From positions 18,714,025 to 18,774,024 of the forward strand of contig OU612070.1 of NCBI GenBank assembly GCA_914767715.1: a stretch of DNA of 60,000 bases, read 5' to 3'. The position numbers were made by a program, and so were the translations under genes. Source of the DNA: Membranipora membranacea. Its lineage: Eukaryota > Bryozoa > Gymnolaemata > Cheilostomatida > Membraniporidae. Positions within the stretch are counted from its first letter, which is position 1. Every line of letters begins with the position of its first letter. Shown piece after piece: positions 12,225 through 24,800 of this stretch. Below the pieces are notes generated by a model. The model saw nothing but the letters and a program-made list of their open reading frames with translations, was not told the DNA's origin and did not search any database.

Positions 12225-12920
12225 GATATTGGATTGTCTAGCTCTTTTCTCTCCCAGGATGTTGGGCCTTTCAAAGACAAAAGGAGCAAGAGTCAATCAG
12301 TCAGTCACTTCTTTAGTAGCTGCCAGACACAGGTTGATCTGCAGTCTTTCCTGTAACTGTGTATCCTCTCAGTCACTTGTTTGGCATAGAGGAAGAAGTG
12401 CAGTAGAGTAGAGTAGAGAATAGTGGTATAGCAGTGAAGTGAGATTGGCTTCACTTTCTTTCAGTAGAGAAGTGTAGAATAGGAAAATGAAGGCAACGTC
12501 TAGAGTATTTATCCTTGGTCAGAAAAAGAGTTATATGCCCAGGGCACTTTAATTGTCCTTGTCTATATAAATGTTGATATCTAGATGGATGGTGTTAGAA
12601 GCTTCACAATTGCTCAACAATTTCTCTCTCAGTCATCGAAATTTGGTTTTTATTTCTCTGTATATTATTTTTGTACCTCCAACATAAAAGTATGCAACCC
12701 AGGTTCCAACCTCTATTGTGGAAAATTTGTTTAGCACCCAAGAAACAAAAGAATGAAAAACAAAAACTTGAGCTATCTAAAAAAAACCTTGCACATTGAG
12801 AAATACAGAAAAAGTGTATACATAAATTCATTAACAAACAAAGCACTTTTAAACTCTGTTGCCAGATTTATAGCCGTGACTTTATGGTCTCAAGTTTCAT
12901 ATTTACTCCACAACAACACA
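12225..12920. promoter_or_regulatory. Divergent RCE1 / MRPL11 5' region
   Basis: About 700 bp separate the start codons of RCE1 (-) and MRPL11 (+). No further exon-like segment is evident, so the two transcripts probably start here, possibly from a shared bidirectional promoter, which is common for housekeeping and mitochondrial-protein genes. A small tandem-like patch of GTAGAG/GTAGAAT motifs is at about 12400-12480. No TATA box was assigned. Inference from layout only. Confidence 0.5.
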
Positions 12921-15118
12921 ATGGCCACTAAACTTGCTGGAAAACTTGCCAGATCACACAAGAAGTCTCAGAAACATTCTCAATTCACTCCATATCTCAA
13001 AACAACAATTCCTGCAAATCAAGCAAAACCTGCTCCTCCTTTGGGGCCACAGCTTGGACAGGTAGGTGACACTGAGGGCACAACTTCAACTGTTTTATTG
13101 AAACTCTAATGTATATATGATGGTTATGATGGGCCCTCTCGGCTATCATAGTAGTGAAGTTTGGGCCCCTTGGTTGAGCCAATCAATTTCATCATGGTAA
13201 TATCAGTAATTAGTAATACTTACTAATAGTAATTAGCGATAGCTTCTCATTGGTACTACTATCATAGCTATGAATACTATTGCTTGATGATCTGATGGCA
13301 GATAATGTTGATATTGCGTTGCTGTTCATAGCTTCTAAGTGACCAACTAATACACAATGAAAACTTTGGGTGAACAGTAGAGTTGTACCTATTCCATTGA
13401 TGTCCAACCGTCTCCTTTCATTTTAGAGGGGAATCAATCTTCCACAATTTTGTAAGGAGTTCAATGCGAAGACTGCACATATAATCGATGGTTACCCAAT
13501 CCCCACTGCCATTCACATGAACGTAAGTACAAGACAGAGAACGTCTCCCTGACCAGAGTGTTGGAAATCAAGAGCTAGAACTAGCTAGAATAAAGTCATT
13601 GACAGGAGAGAATACAGCTATTTAGAGTTCAAGTCGTTAATGTAGATATCATTTGTATGAGTCTTGATAGGGAGCAAAAGTTCAGACTGAGCAGCATGAG
13701 ATGCCAAGCTACTTAACTATAGTAAATGTCCAACTCCATGGTTTTCCTCCTTTTTGTTGGTGATTGCCTGTGGGTAGTAGGGTATGCTTTAGGCTTGCAT
13801 AAATGTCTTTTACTATTCTCAATATTCACGATTCACTGGGAGCTCTCTTGATTCCTTTGGGTGCAGCATGGCCAATTGTAAATATGTTGATTTTCTAGGT
13901 TGATAAGACATTCAAGATAGAGACACATTCGCCAACTACAAGTTATCTACTAAAAAAAGCAGCAGGTGCTCCAAAGGGTTCCATGACACAAGGTAAGATA
14001 TCCTACAGCTGTCATTTATTCTTTGATAGACATAATACCGAGATATTATGATGATTTGTCACATGCATGTGTTAACAGATTAACCTCTCTATCTGGTTTT
14101 ATCACATAAATACTCTGATAGCCAATTCCCTTTTTGTCGGCTGACAATTATGTTAGAACTGCATATTGTCAAAAGCGGCATATCTGCCATTTTTAATCGT
14201 ACCCTTACAGGCTATCAGATATCAGAACTATAATATTCTTAATTAAAATCAGTTTGGGTGACATTGTCAGGAATCAATTGTGAAGCAATGCATGATGTCA
14301 ATCAAACATGAAAATGGTCAAAGATATTTGAAGTTTTATAATCTCTTTAGGCACAGGAGACTTTGCTGGCATGCTCTCAGTCAAACACATATATGAGATA
14401 GCTCTCATCAAAAGTAAAGACTCCTCTAATGATGGTATAGAGATGAAGACAATATGTAACCAGATAATCGGACAGTGTATATCTATGGGTATCAAAGTAG
14501 TGAAGCACTTAGATGCAGAGGAATACAGGTGAGGTTTACATTGGATTAAGTTTGTTTGGTCTTTCTACATTTGTATCTATGTAGAGCTGCCCCTCCACTG
14601 ATCCTGCCAATTTTTCAGTACCATAGAGCAGGACAAACTCAGAATAGAGGTGAGGGATTTATTATAACTCCTGAAATATGATGGTCCCATTTTGGGCTGT
14701 TCCTTTTATAGTACTCTTTGGTCATAATTCACCGTAACACTTTCCATGTAACGTCATGTTTAATCCTAGTCTATGCACTTTGCAAGAGTCTGGGGGGCTC
14801 AGACTAGTTTACTCCATATCCACCTGAAATACCTGCTGTAAAAGCGCAGACACGCTAATATCATGATTGCCGTAGCCTTCCCTCTTACTCCTAACATGAA
14901 CGATACACCGACATCATGAGCGAGAGATTCTACCAAAACAGCACTAAGTCACAGCAAATATTTCTCTATGAACCTAGAAGTATTGTGGAACTGAGTGAGA
15001 ATTTGAGGAACTCTTCTTTTCATGTTGTAGAGAATTTTTGGAGAACCGGAAGGTTGAGATTGAGGACCAAAATCGAGAAATAGAAGAAAAGAAAGCAGCC
15101 AAGATGATGCGTCTGTAG
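12921..15118 (+). CDS. MRPL11: Mitochondrial ribosomal protein uL11m (MRPL11), complete, 5 exons
   Basis: Large-subunit mitochondrial ribosomal protein of the L11 family, part of the GTPase-associated stalk base. Exons 12921-13061, 13427-13522, 13899-13992, 14351-14528, 15031-15118 give 198 aa with matching phases, close to the usual length of about 190. Family motifs: IPANQAKPAPPLGPQLGQ at the N-terminal domain, then INLPQFCKEFNAKT, and KAAGAPKGS and KHIYEIA in the C-terminal domain; the tail is charged. The ATG at 12921 is chosen because it sits just before the conserved MATKLAGK-like head. The frame stays open upstream to about 12753, so a longer mitochondrial presequence is possible, but that stretch is lysine- and asparagine-rich and looks like leader RNA. 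Introns show no recognisable elements. Confidence 0.96.
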
Positions 15119-15428
15119 CCTGAGAAGCACCTTACGGGTACCTGGTAGATCTTGGCGTCATTGAGATAGTTTGAAGCTGCAGCACTCAAGTACAAACTAA
15201 CAATCTCTAAGTGCCACTACAGACTGACTGCTACGCTTCCAATGCTGCCTTGCTGACTCTAGTTAACCATTATTCAATGTGGCTAACACTGTGACAACAG
15301 CAATATGAACACGCTGGATTCTGTAATCTGTTTTAACCAGATGTGGAGAGCTTTATTTCCTCTCAATCAATGTTGATGTTTCTGTGCAGTTGTCTAATCT
15401 GTGCTGTACCAAGATACGAGATTGTGAG

Positions 15429-15434
15429 AATAAA
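15429..15434 (+). terminator. Poly(A) signal AATAAA of MRPL11
   Basis: Canonical AATAAA about 310 bp after the MRPL11 stop, followed by GTGTAAAAAAT. It is the best-placed hexamer in that 3' UTR. Confidence 0.6.
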
Positions 15435-15472
15435 GTGTAAAAAATAGCCGTAATATGAATAAGAAATATATA

Positions 15473-15478
15473 TTTATT
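15473..15478 (-). terminator. Poly(A) signal of AXDND1 (TTTATT on + strand)
   Basis: AATAAA on the - strand about 350 bp after the AXDND1 stop at 15825. Position suits a 3' UTR end about 40 bp from the MRPL11 signal. Confidence 0.5.
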
Positions 15479-15824
15479 GGTTCCAAATAAATTCACTAAT
15501 AAAGAGTCTATTAAGTAGCAGGCTCGAATTGTACAATATGGACGGAATAGGGGTGAGCAAAAGCAGCGACCACATCACAACCAACCAATCAAATCATGGC
15601 ATCGCTTCAAAAAGGTCATTTTGCGATCTAGCAAGGTAATTTGGGATTCACACTAGAACAGACACATTGTGAGCAAATTGAGATCAGTAAACCTAATCTA
15701 ACAGAATTGAAAGCATGTGTTTGGTGTGTAATGGAATGATTTGTTGATCACTTCATATGTTTTTGGCATCACCAAGAGTGAAAAATAAATATAATTGAAA
15801 ATATAGAATAGGAATAGCTGGATT

Positions 15825-18800
15825 CTACTTTTTCTTCTTTTGAGAATTTGGGCGTCCAGATTTGGCTCCCTTCTTTTTGGTCTCTTTCTCTTTAGTTTCT
15901 GGGGCGGCAGTTGTAGCACCTTCCTCACTACAATAAAAAAAATAGTTAGTCGACACATGATCATTGAGTCTGAGTTGTCAGACCATACATGACGAATGAG
16001 TCTGGGTACCCAGACCTATTTCCAGATCTGTTTGCTATTTTAACACTTCAATCTGATGTCTCTAAAAATCAAAGCGCTGTATTATCTATTGCGTTCTTAT
16101 TCATTGGCTCCCGGTGTCATTGAGATGCCAGATACTCGCAGATCAAAACTTCAAGAGTCCTTAACTTAGATGCAGTGTATGGACCCAAACAATGTATATG
16201 AATACAAATTAATTTATGTAAATGTTAGCAGGCATAACAGCTTTTAATAAAATTATTCAAATGTTCAGTACATGTAGTTATAATTTTCTATCTTTTAGGA
16301 GTTTCCCACCCACATTTAATGATAGCTTAATTCCAAACCCTTAATTTGAGCACCATTACATTTATCCTGTTTAATAAATATTATTCAAAAGAGATAAGGT
16401 AGGATGATAGGAGGCCTGATTTATTTATGATGTGCGAAGGATTGTGACAGGTGTTAAAAGTTCTAATAAAGACAATGTCTTCTTTCATGGACAAGATAAG
16501 TCCTTTTATGAGGAGAGGTATGAGGAGACATGTGGAGAGGTATACACCCGAGGGTGCTGGGGGCTGGAACAATCAACCTTGAAAGCTTCCCACTGGGGGA
16601 GCTTCCAAGGTTGATTGTTCCAGCCCCCAGCACCCTCGGGTGTATACCTCTCCACATGTCTTCTTTCATGGACAAGATAAGTCCTGCGGGTTGTTAGAAC
16701 TTGGTAGGTAAAATCAAAAGGCAAAATATTGAAAGTGTAAGGCGCATTGCCCTTATTTCACTTAGCAAGGCTTGAGAAAACACAGCATAAAGAAGAGAAA
16801 CGAGAATTTGTTTAACGCTTGTATAATTATCAACTGAAACAAACAATTGCAGCAAAGGTACATAGGGCTATCACATTCACTATCGTAGTGTACTGGGGAC
16901 GGTGAAACGGTGAGCCCACAAAAGGCTACTAAGATTGCTATTCAATGTCCAGTTATTGTCACAGGAGGACGTGGGTTCAAATCCCATCTAAGTCCCAAGC
17001 ACTGGGTGTATTGGTTGGATTCATTCTGGTTTTGGAGACCATGATACATGTCAAATTCATTTTTATCCGTGGGGGGGGGTTGTTTCAGAGCAAAGTAAGA
17101 ACTTTCAAACAATGATCATTGACCAGCTACTTACCCTAAAATAAGTAAACAAAGAATAGGAAATTCAATCAACGAACTAAATTTAATTAAATTTCAGTTC
17201 AAATTAACGTTGCGTTTGTGAGTAACCGCTCTGCTGCGGCACGCCACCACTGATAAGTCGCCCAAAAACTTAATGATAAAGGGGAGCAACTTCAAATGCA
17301 GGCAAACTTATCCAGGGAGTTTGTAGACGTGTAACGCGGCCACGTGTTTTGCTTTTTTTGGTGGCAGCATGACAAGGCTAGGGAATTTGGGACAAATTCC
17401 CTGCTTGATCTAGCTTAGACTAGGGATCTGGGCATTAACCAGAAGAAGACGCTGAATTGATATAAGTTGTAGCTGAGGGAAGAGGATAAGAAATTTATAC
17501 GATTTGTGCAGGACGTGGTAAATTTGGATTTATAGGAGATTAGAGAATTTAGTCTTAGATAGATTTAAAGGAAACTACATTAGGGAGTAAGAAATAGACT
17601 AAGAATGTAGCAAGAAAAGATACATACGATTCTTTACTTGGTTGAGATAAAGATATAGAATCTTCCCTGAAACAATGAATAATAGCAGAAATCGAGAAAT
17701 AGAAATCCAAAGCCGTGACATTGCCATGGAAAATACTTACATTTCAGACAAAGAGATTAAAAGAAAACTGTTGCAGAAGTATGGGATGAGACAAGGGGTT
17801 GCACGTAATTGACTCCTGACAACACTGACATCGTCTTGATGACAGTACTTTGCATGTGTACTCCTAATGCATCAAGCTTGAATCACTTTTTTAAGTCAAC
17901 CGGGAGATTTTTTCAACATGCTTTATTGATTATTTACTAAAATAGTATATTTTAAGGCGACAAAGATTATTCCAAGCTTTCTCTATCAAAATTCACATGT
18001 CTTTTTAGTGAAAATGATTGGTTACTTCTGGTATTGAGAGTTTAAGTTTGCTTGTATGATAGGCTGGTGTTGGTCAAATTGCATGAAAGGTGAAGAGCCT
18101 ATTGAGTAAACAATAAATAGTCAGATTGCGATCACGAGCAAAATAAAAGAGCCATGCTTTGCTCATACATACATATGCAATGCATCAGTTTCAGAAATTG
18201 GTGGCAATTTGGCTGTCGCCGACGCTTCACTGTAACAAGTGATGCCAAAGAAATCAAACCCTGAGAGTGGTCAATAATGCTAGCAAGCAGACTAGTGGCT
18301 TGGAAGAAAACGTAGCCACAATGTCGCTGCTGGGCGTAAACATTGTGGTATTTCTTTCAGACAAGACTATATTTTTAAATGATAACCTTTTTGACTCATT
18401 TTCTATGGAGCTCTGTTCTTCAAACATGCGACACTTGGGACATGAATTAATTCAAAAAATGAAAGCCTTCATTTCAAAAACCAGATAGGTAATGTCACAA
18501 TCACTTAATCAAAGCTCTGGCAAATCAAGAGTTGGGACGACTTGGAGAACTTAATGTCTGCGTCTACCGTAAGTAAACCTAAACATTCAATTTGTACAAA
18601 ACAACAAAACAAATTGTGGTGTCACTATTTTTAGATTCATACCTGGGTTGTTCTTCAGTAGATGGTTTAGGAGTAGGGGTGGGTATCGGCGCCCCGTTCT
18701 GTATATCCTCCATCTGTCTCTCCAATGCTCTCAGTCTTTCAAGTGCTTCAACTAACTCTGAAGATTTCTGTGCTTCAGTCTCTTCAGCTTTTTGAGCTCT

Positions 18801-21800
18801 CTGCTCAGTCTCCCTGTAATGGTATCATTATATCAGAGCTTAGATAGTCGTGTACATAGATTTAATCTCCCTCTATGCGGAGTTGCTTCCATTCCAATGA
18901 GAAGCTGCCAATAGAGGCTGTAGGCTTGCTAGTAGAAAGGGAGCAGCGAGAAACTAAGAACATTAATAGTTGGAAACTGACAGCAGACTAAACAAACTTT
19001 CATCACATTCGTCACAGGTGTGTAGCTAACTGTATTTCCATGTATGTAGAGAAAGGGACTCAGAATCGAGACCAAATGAGATATTGTTGTATATCTCATA
19101 GATAGGCCACCTACACCCAGTCTTATACGATCGCTTAAGAAAAGCTAAATCAAGTTTGATCCAGTTTGACTGCCTTTGAGTTGTTCCCCTTTCACATGCC
19201 CCTTCCACTGATAAGCCGCATTCGGATCAGGGAGGCAATTCCGAATGCAAGCAGACTGGATCCAACTTGGTCCAGGGAGTTTGGGACCGAACTCCCAGAC
19301 TCCCTGCTTGGTCTAAGCAAATACTGATGAAGACAAGTAATGTCCAAAGTTAGTACATAGGATTTCTCACACCACAGAGCTCTACTGGTTACTCACAGTA
19401 GCTGTACTTGAAGCTTCTGTACAGTTTTGAGAGCATCATAAGCTTTCTGGGAGTCGACAGCCATCGGTTTACCACTACTTGGTCTCGGAGGAGGCTGCAA
19501 AAGATAAAGCATAGTGTGTTATGTAACTATACGTTATTTTTTATTACTTCCTGTTTCATAAAATATGTCAAATGTATATTCATAATACGATATAATTTTT
19601 CATTCTGAAGGTTGAAATTAGCCTGTTTTTTCTAATTAAAATTGCCATAATTCCGAAATCCGAAATTCCGAAATCAAAATGTGAGCAGATTATCAAACCA
19701 GAGCATATAATATAAATTATATACCAATACAAATATAAACAAAATTTTTATTTTAACACTTTTTTTGACAGTCTATTTCATTTCAGTAGCGGAATGTTTT
19801 CTGAATTGTGCCCATGATATGACTTCACTTTGTAAACAGAATGTGACTTGACTTGCCCCAGCTGGGAGAAAATAACTGCCAAATAAAGTGATGAATCATG
19901 GCGAGTCAAGTAATGGCCATTTTCCAGTCAGCTGGGTCAAGGGAAGTCCGATTCTGTTTACAAAGTGAAGTAATAACACCAAATTGCTTGTTCTGGTAGA
20001 TATTATTATGAGTATTGACAAACTTACCTCATCAGGACTAGGTTCTGGTAAGAAGGCTGGTCTGGTGTTATCATCTCTTCCTATAACTTCTATCTCACTC
20101 AGGTTTTCACCCTTATTCATTGTGGCCGAGGCAGGGCGTGACCCAGCCTGACTACCAGCCTGAGAGCCAGACCTAGAGCCACCCTGTGGTGGTGCTGGAG
20201 TTTGACCAGCGTTTGGTGGGATTGAGGCTGGTCTAGAATCCTGAAAATAGAAGATGAGAAAATGATGTTGGTGTTTTATATTTTTTTACCTTGCTGAGCA
20301 TTGTTCTTCTATTTTATGGAAGAATGCAACTCACCAGAGCCACTTAGATCAAGCATGATCTAGTTTGCCTACATTTAGGGTTTGCGCCCCCACTGACTTA
20401 CCAGTAGATTGGGAATGACGGAACTGCGGGCAAATTGGATGAAACTTGTTCTAGGGACAACATACATGATATAAAACAAGTAATTCAAGTAGTGCACAGA
20501 TATTTTTCGCAGGTAATGGGAAAATTTGAAATGGATGGAATATCATTACAAGTCCATTTTCTGCTTTCTTGTGGTGTCATTGTTTTTAATTCTTACTGGT
20601 TTTGGAGAACTGGGAGGGACAGGTTTTTTAGCCAATGTCTCTACAGGAGAAGCTGGATTCTCATTGAGGGTCTCAGCTCCCTCCCCCTCTGCAGGTGTAG
20701 GTTGAGCTGTGGAATCTTTCACTGCTGATTGGGGGCGGGACTTCGCTGCCTCCGGCTCATCAGCTTTTAGCACCTCTGATTCTCCTTCTTTGACATTGAT
20801 CGACTGAAAATATTTTTGAAAAGTATGAAAACTCAAAATAAAGTATTCATCAATCTAATTATCAGAATGTGTGAAACGGCCACATGGAGATCATAGTATC
20901 ATTATCACCACGGGAACAAGTACGACAAGTCCCAGGCTTGAAAGAAATAAAAAATATTCATATTATGACAGGCCTGGACCCATTCTATGTTCATTGTGCT
21001 ATTGCATACAGAAATCCATTAGCAAGCTATTAAAGAAAGATCAATTTATGAACCACAATGAGGACAAAAATTACCTTTTCCTTGTTTAGAGCTGATACCG
21101 TGTCAATAGCCCTAGAAGCATCTCTGGTCAGAGGTCGGGACGTGTTCTCATCCTCTCCACCAATGCTACTTATACCAGTCTGCTCCTCAGCTGTCAAATA
21201 TTGGGAAAGGGAACAGTTAGACATTGTTGTATTTATGTACGGTCATGTTTCAGTTCAGAATTAACACAGAAACAAAAAAAAAAGTATAGTGTTTGTGGCA
21301 GGATGACTAAACACTACAAACGTATGATGAGCAGAAGGAGCATGATGCCAGATGCTACAGTTTGGCCATTTCGCCCTGTGCATGTTGGGCCGTGTATATT
21401 GAAGATTACAAATGAAAGCAATAGGAATGGATTTGGCCTGGCAGGGTGCATATTCAGTTCCCGGTATAGCTGTGTATCATCAAGACAAGTGGACCTACAC
21501 CTCAACCCTCCTATTTTTCGAATGTTCACTGCTGATCAATACTTCCAAACTTTAAATTATGAGGAGAAAAAATCTTAGCAATGAAAATATAGAGAAAGCG
21601 GAAGGTCCACAAATAATTAAGAAATCATGACAACATGAAAGGGAATAGGTGCATAGTAAAATATTAAAGTTGACGACATAACATATATGAAACGATGATA
21701 CAATCAATCATAGGGACAACCAAACCAAATCAGTAACATATAGCGTGTCATGCTCATAAATAGGAACGTTTGTAATTGAAAGTATAAATGGAGAGTTGCC

Positions 21801-24800
21801 TATTTTGTTCAGCGCGATTTTGGCTTTGGTTCTGCCAGTTCTTAAGGGAACTGGGACGACATATTTTTTGGCACCTGGGCTTACACCTAAGGTGGCACCT
21901 GTGTCGTATTGAATAATCAAGCAAGATTTTATGTTAGGGTACTTGGTTTTGTGTCAGAGAAGAATCTATATGGATGGCAACAAAATCTTGAGCAACAACA
22001 TAAGGGTAGCGATGCAATAAATAAGAATCGTTTGAGGTTTGACCCATTTTTCCTGCGTTTGGAGTCGTCTCCAGGAGTAAAACCAAATGCCATGAAAATG
22101 ACTCAAACTTGATCTATCGGCGCAGATAGTATTTTCTAAGACAATAATAAAATGTGACGACATGTTATTAATACTCAGCCTTAAACCAAATAGTGGAAAG
22201 GAAGGTAAAAAATTGAGGAAAGAATAAAAAAACCAGCAAAAGAAAACTTGCTATTCACCCTTTCTTCTGCTTTCCATGTAATCAAGCACATGGGACGTGG
22301 CTGAAAATGAATATCATAACAATCAACTTAAAAACATTCATGGAAAAATAATGATAAAGAGCAAATGAAACGTAGAAATGTAGAGATGAAGAATACGGGC
22401 AGGATTGTGTAACAGTCAATGATTTGGACAATTGTGACAGCTGGACGGACAACTCCAATTTAAGGGATCAGGCAGGTTTAAAAAATTAAAAGTTTGAGGG
22501 CTCAGGCAGCTGTTGGTGAGACATTGTGACATTCCATAATCAAAGAGAAAAATAGCGTATGTTACTGGGATGCCGCAAAATATAACCTACAGCTGTTTGA
22601 GCCCTTCAACTATAGGTAGTCTATATAATTCGAAACTAAAGATTAATCGGTTAGAGGCATAAGCTGGCAAGGAGACTTTATGGAATATAGCTTGATGGCA
22701 ATATAGCTTGATGGAATATAAATTCATGGCTTTCAAAGCAAGCTTGATGTAGCATAAAAGCTCAATACAGTTTCAGCTGTTGATGACTTTTGAGAGCAGC
22801 TAAATGGAGGAAGCTTTTTTTAGAGCTTTTATAAAAGCAGGCGGCAGATTATACCATTGGTGGATTTAACTTCTTTTATCCTTAGTGTCTCCACAGACAT
22901 AAGATTTATAAGAGAATCGTGGGTGAGCTCCCACTCAAATGGATATTTGTATTTTTGTTTCAAGTGAACTAGAATCAAAATAGTCATCATCAATTAGCAG
23001 TCTTAGAAATTGGTGGTTGCTCAAATTTTTGGGCAATCAGTGGCATCGAACAGAAAACTTGCTTATAATTATTGACTTAGTATCACAAGAGCGCGACAAC
23101 TAATTTATTTATAGCCTTAGGTCAAATCAAAATCTTGTCATTGGTATAAATCTGATCATTTCAACTTTAATTTTGCAATAAATTTAAAAAGCAAAAATGA
23201 TTTACTGTCATGGGGTTTTTTGAATAAATGTGTTGCTTTCGTTGTAGGTTTTTATGCAGTACATACCTGTCTTTGCTTTGGAAAACTGATTCATGTCAAA
23301 TTTGAGATCCATAGGTTTGTATTCTGTGGTGCTGCCGTTCAGGTCAGCGATCAGCAGACAGGATGCATAGATCCAGTGATATGCCTCGTACTGCAAAACA
23401 GAAGATAGGCAGAGCTTATTGGTGGACAGAAGAAGGTTAGCTTAAGTTCCCAGCTGATGCTTTAGAGTTGATGCTTTATGGTACAGAGAGGTATTGAAAT
23501 TATTCAGCAAAAAGACTGGGTTGTGGGCTGTGCAGTGGACACTGAATACATGAAACTTTCAATCAAGTCTAGCCTGTCATGGCAAGCTTCTCAGGACAGG
23601 CTACTGCAAGTCAAACATGGGAACCTATGTAGGCTTATTCGGATAGTAAACTTTAGAAAGAAATTTCTCTGCTTCCACCACTTCTATGTCACTGAGTTTT
23701 CGTCTCTTCCAAACTCAAAAATTAAATAAAAGAGGGGTGTTTCATTGCTTCATTAGCAGAAATATTCTAGAAAAAGCGCGTAATCAGCAATGCCACTGAA
23801 GGTCTTCATTACCGTAATAGCCCCATTACCTTGAGTCCCTGAAGGTCATTAAGTTCCTTCTCCGCCATCTCGTCTCCGCTAGCGATTCTGTCCTGTGTTC
23901 TCATTCTAACAATATCCTCACATGAGCTACAAAAGAGACAAAGGACTGTGTCACTTTACAACCCTACACACAAAATAAAGTTCTCCTCTGCTTCTCCGCA
24001 AAAACAAGTAGCCACTACGTCGGGAGAGGGTACAGGGTCGCTATCCAACACAAGACATCCGAGCATAAGAGGTGCCATTAATTAAAGACCATAATAACTA
24101 GAACACATAAAATTAGACAGAGAAATGGACAGAACTGTCATTGCATTTAAAGTTTAATAAACTTTGCACAGCTTTGAAGAGGCATCAAATAATCTGCGCT
24201 CCTAACAAACTAGTAACTATTGCTACTGAAGACTAAATATTTCAGCTGGTAAAACTCGCTTTCAGTGGATGAAATCGTGACCGCCAATACACTGAAGCAC
24301 TCCTGGGGTTTATCATAGACATTGTCATGCATAATTATCCCACAGTTCAAGGTCACTTATAGCTGATATGACATTTTTGATAATAAGGAGTGGAGAAAAA
24401 TATCATAGACACAAATGTCTTTGTTACTATCCCCTCCCCATCTAGTGTGAAAAGTTTGCTTCAAAACCCTGCTGTAGATATCGTTGTTAATATGCAGTAG
24501 TAAAATCACTCAAACTACCAAAGGTTTGATCTAGGGAGGAATTATGCGAGCAGCATCTGGTTAAACAATAACAATGAGTAAACGCCCTGGACAGAAAGAA
24601 GAGTAAACCTCAAAAAGAACATGACAAGGTGCTGAATCTTTTAGCAATTTTTGAAGACAGAATCCAATCAAACTGAATTGAGCTATTACATTTTATTAAA
24701 CTCTTGGCATGGACTGCAAATCGATGATAACAATGAGAGATCACTAATACTACAGGCTTCAGCACAATTCAATGCTGTAATGTCTTCATAATTTTTGACT

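Larger units (their letters stand above)
15119..15824. other. Convergent 3' ends of MRPL11 and AXDND1
   Basis: No further coding signal. Poly(A) hexamers for both strands fall within 50 bp of each other (15429-15434 on +, 15473-15478 on -), so the two 3' UTRs should nearly abut or overlap. Confidence 0.55.

Noticed and set aside
12225-12296. Longer RCE1 N-terminus starting at 12296
   Set aside because: It would begin with TTG just after a stop; the first ATG is at 12224.
12753-12920. N-terminal extension of MRPL11 in the same open frame
   Set aside because: Lysine/asparagine-rich, with no resemblance to the family; the ATG at 12921 gives the normal length.
16890-16990. Possible tRNA or SINE on + strand (GTGGGTTCAAATCCCATC resembles a B box/T arm)
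   Set aside because: No matching A box at the right distance and no cloverleaf; kept out as a chance or decayed match.
21201-21578. 125-codon open frame on + strand
   Set aside because: Lies across an AXDND1 intron and overlaps its exon on the other strand; composition is not protein-like and no splice or family signal is present.
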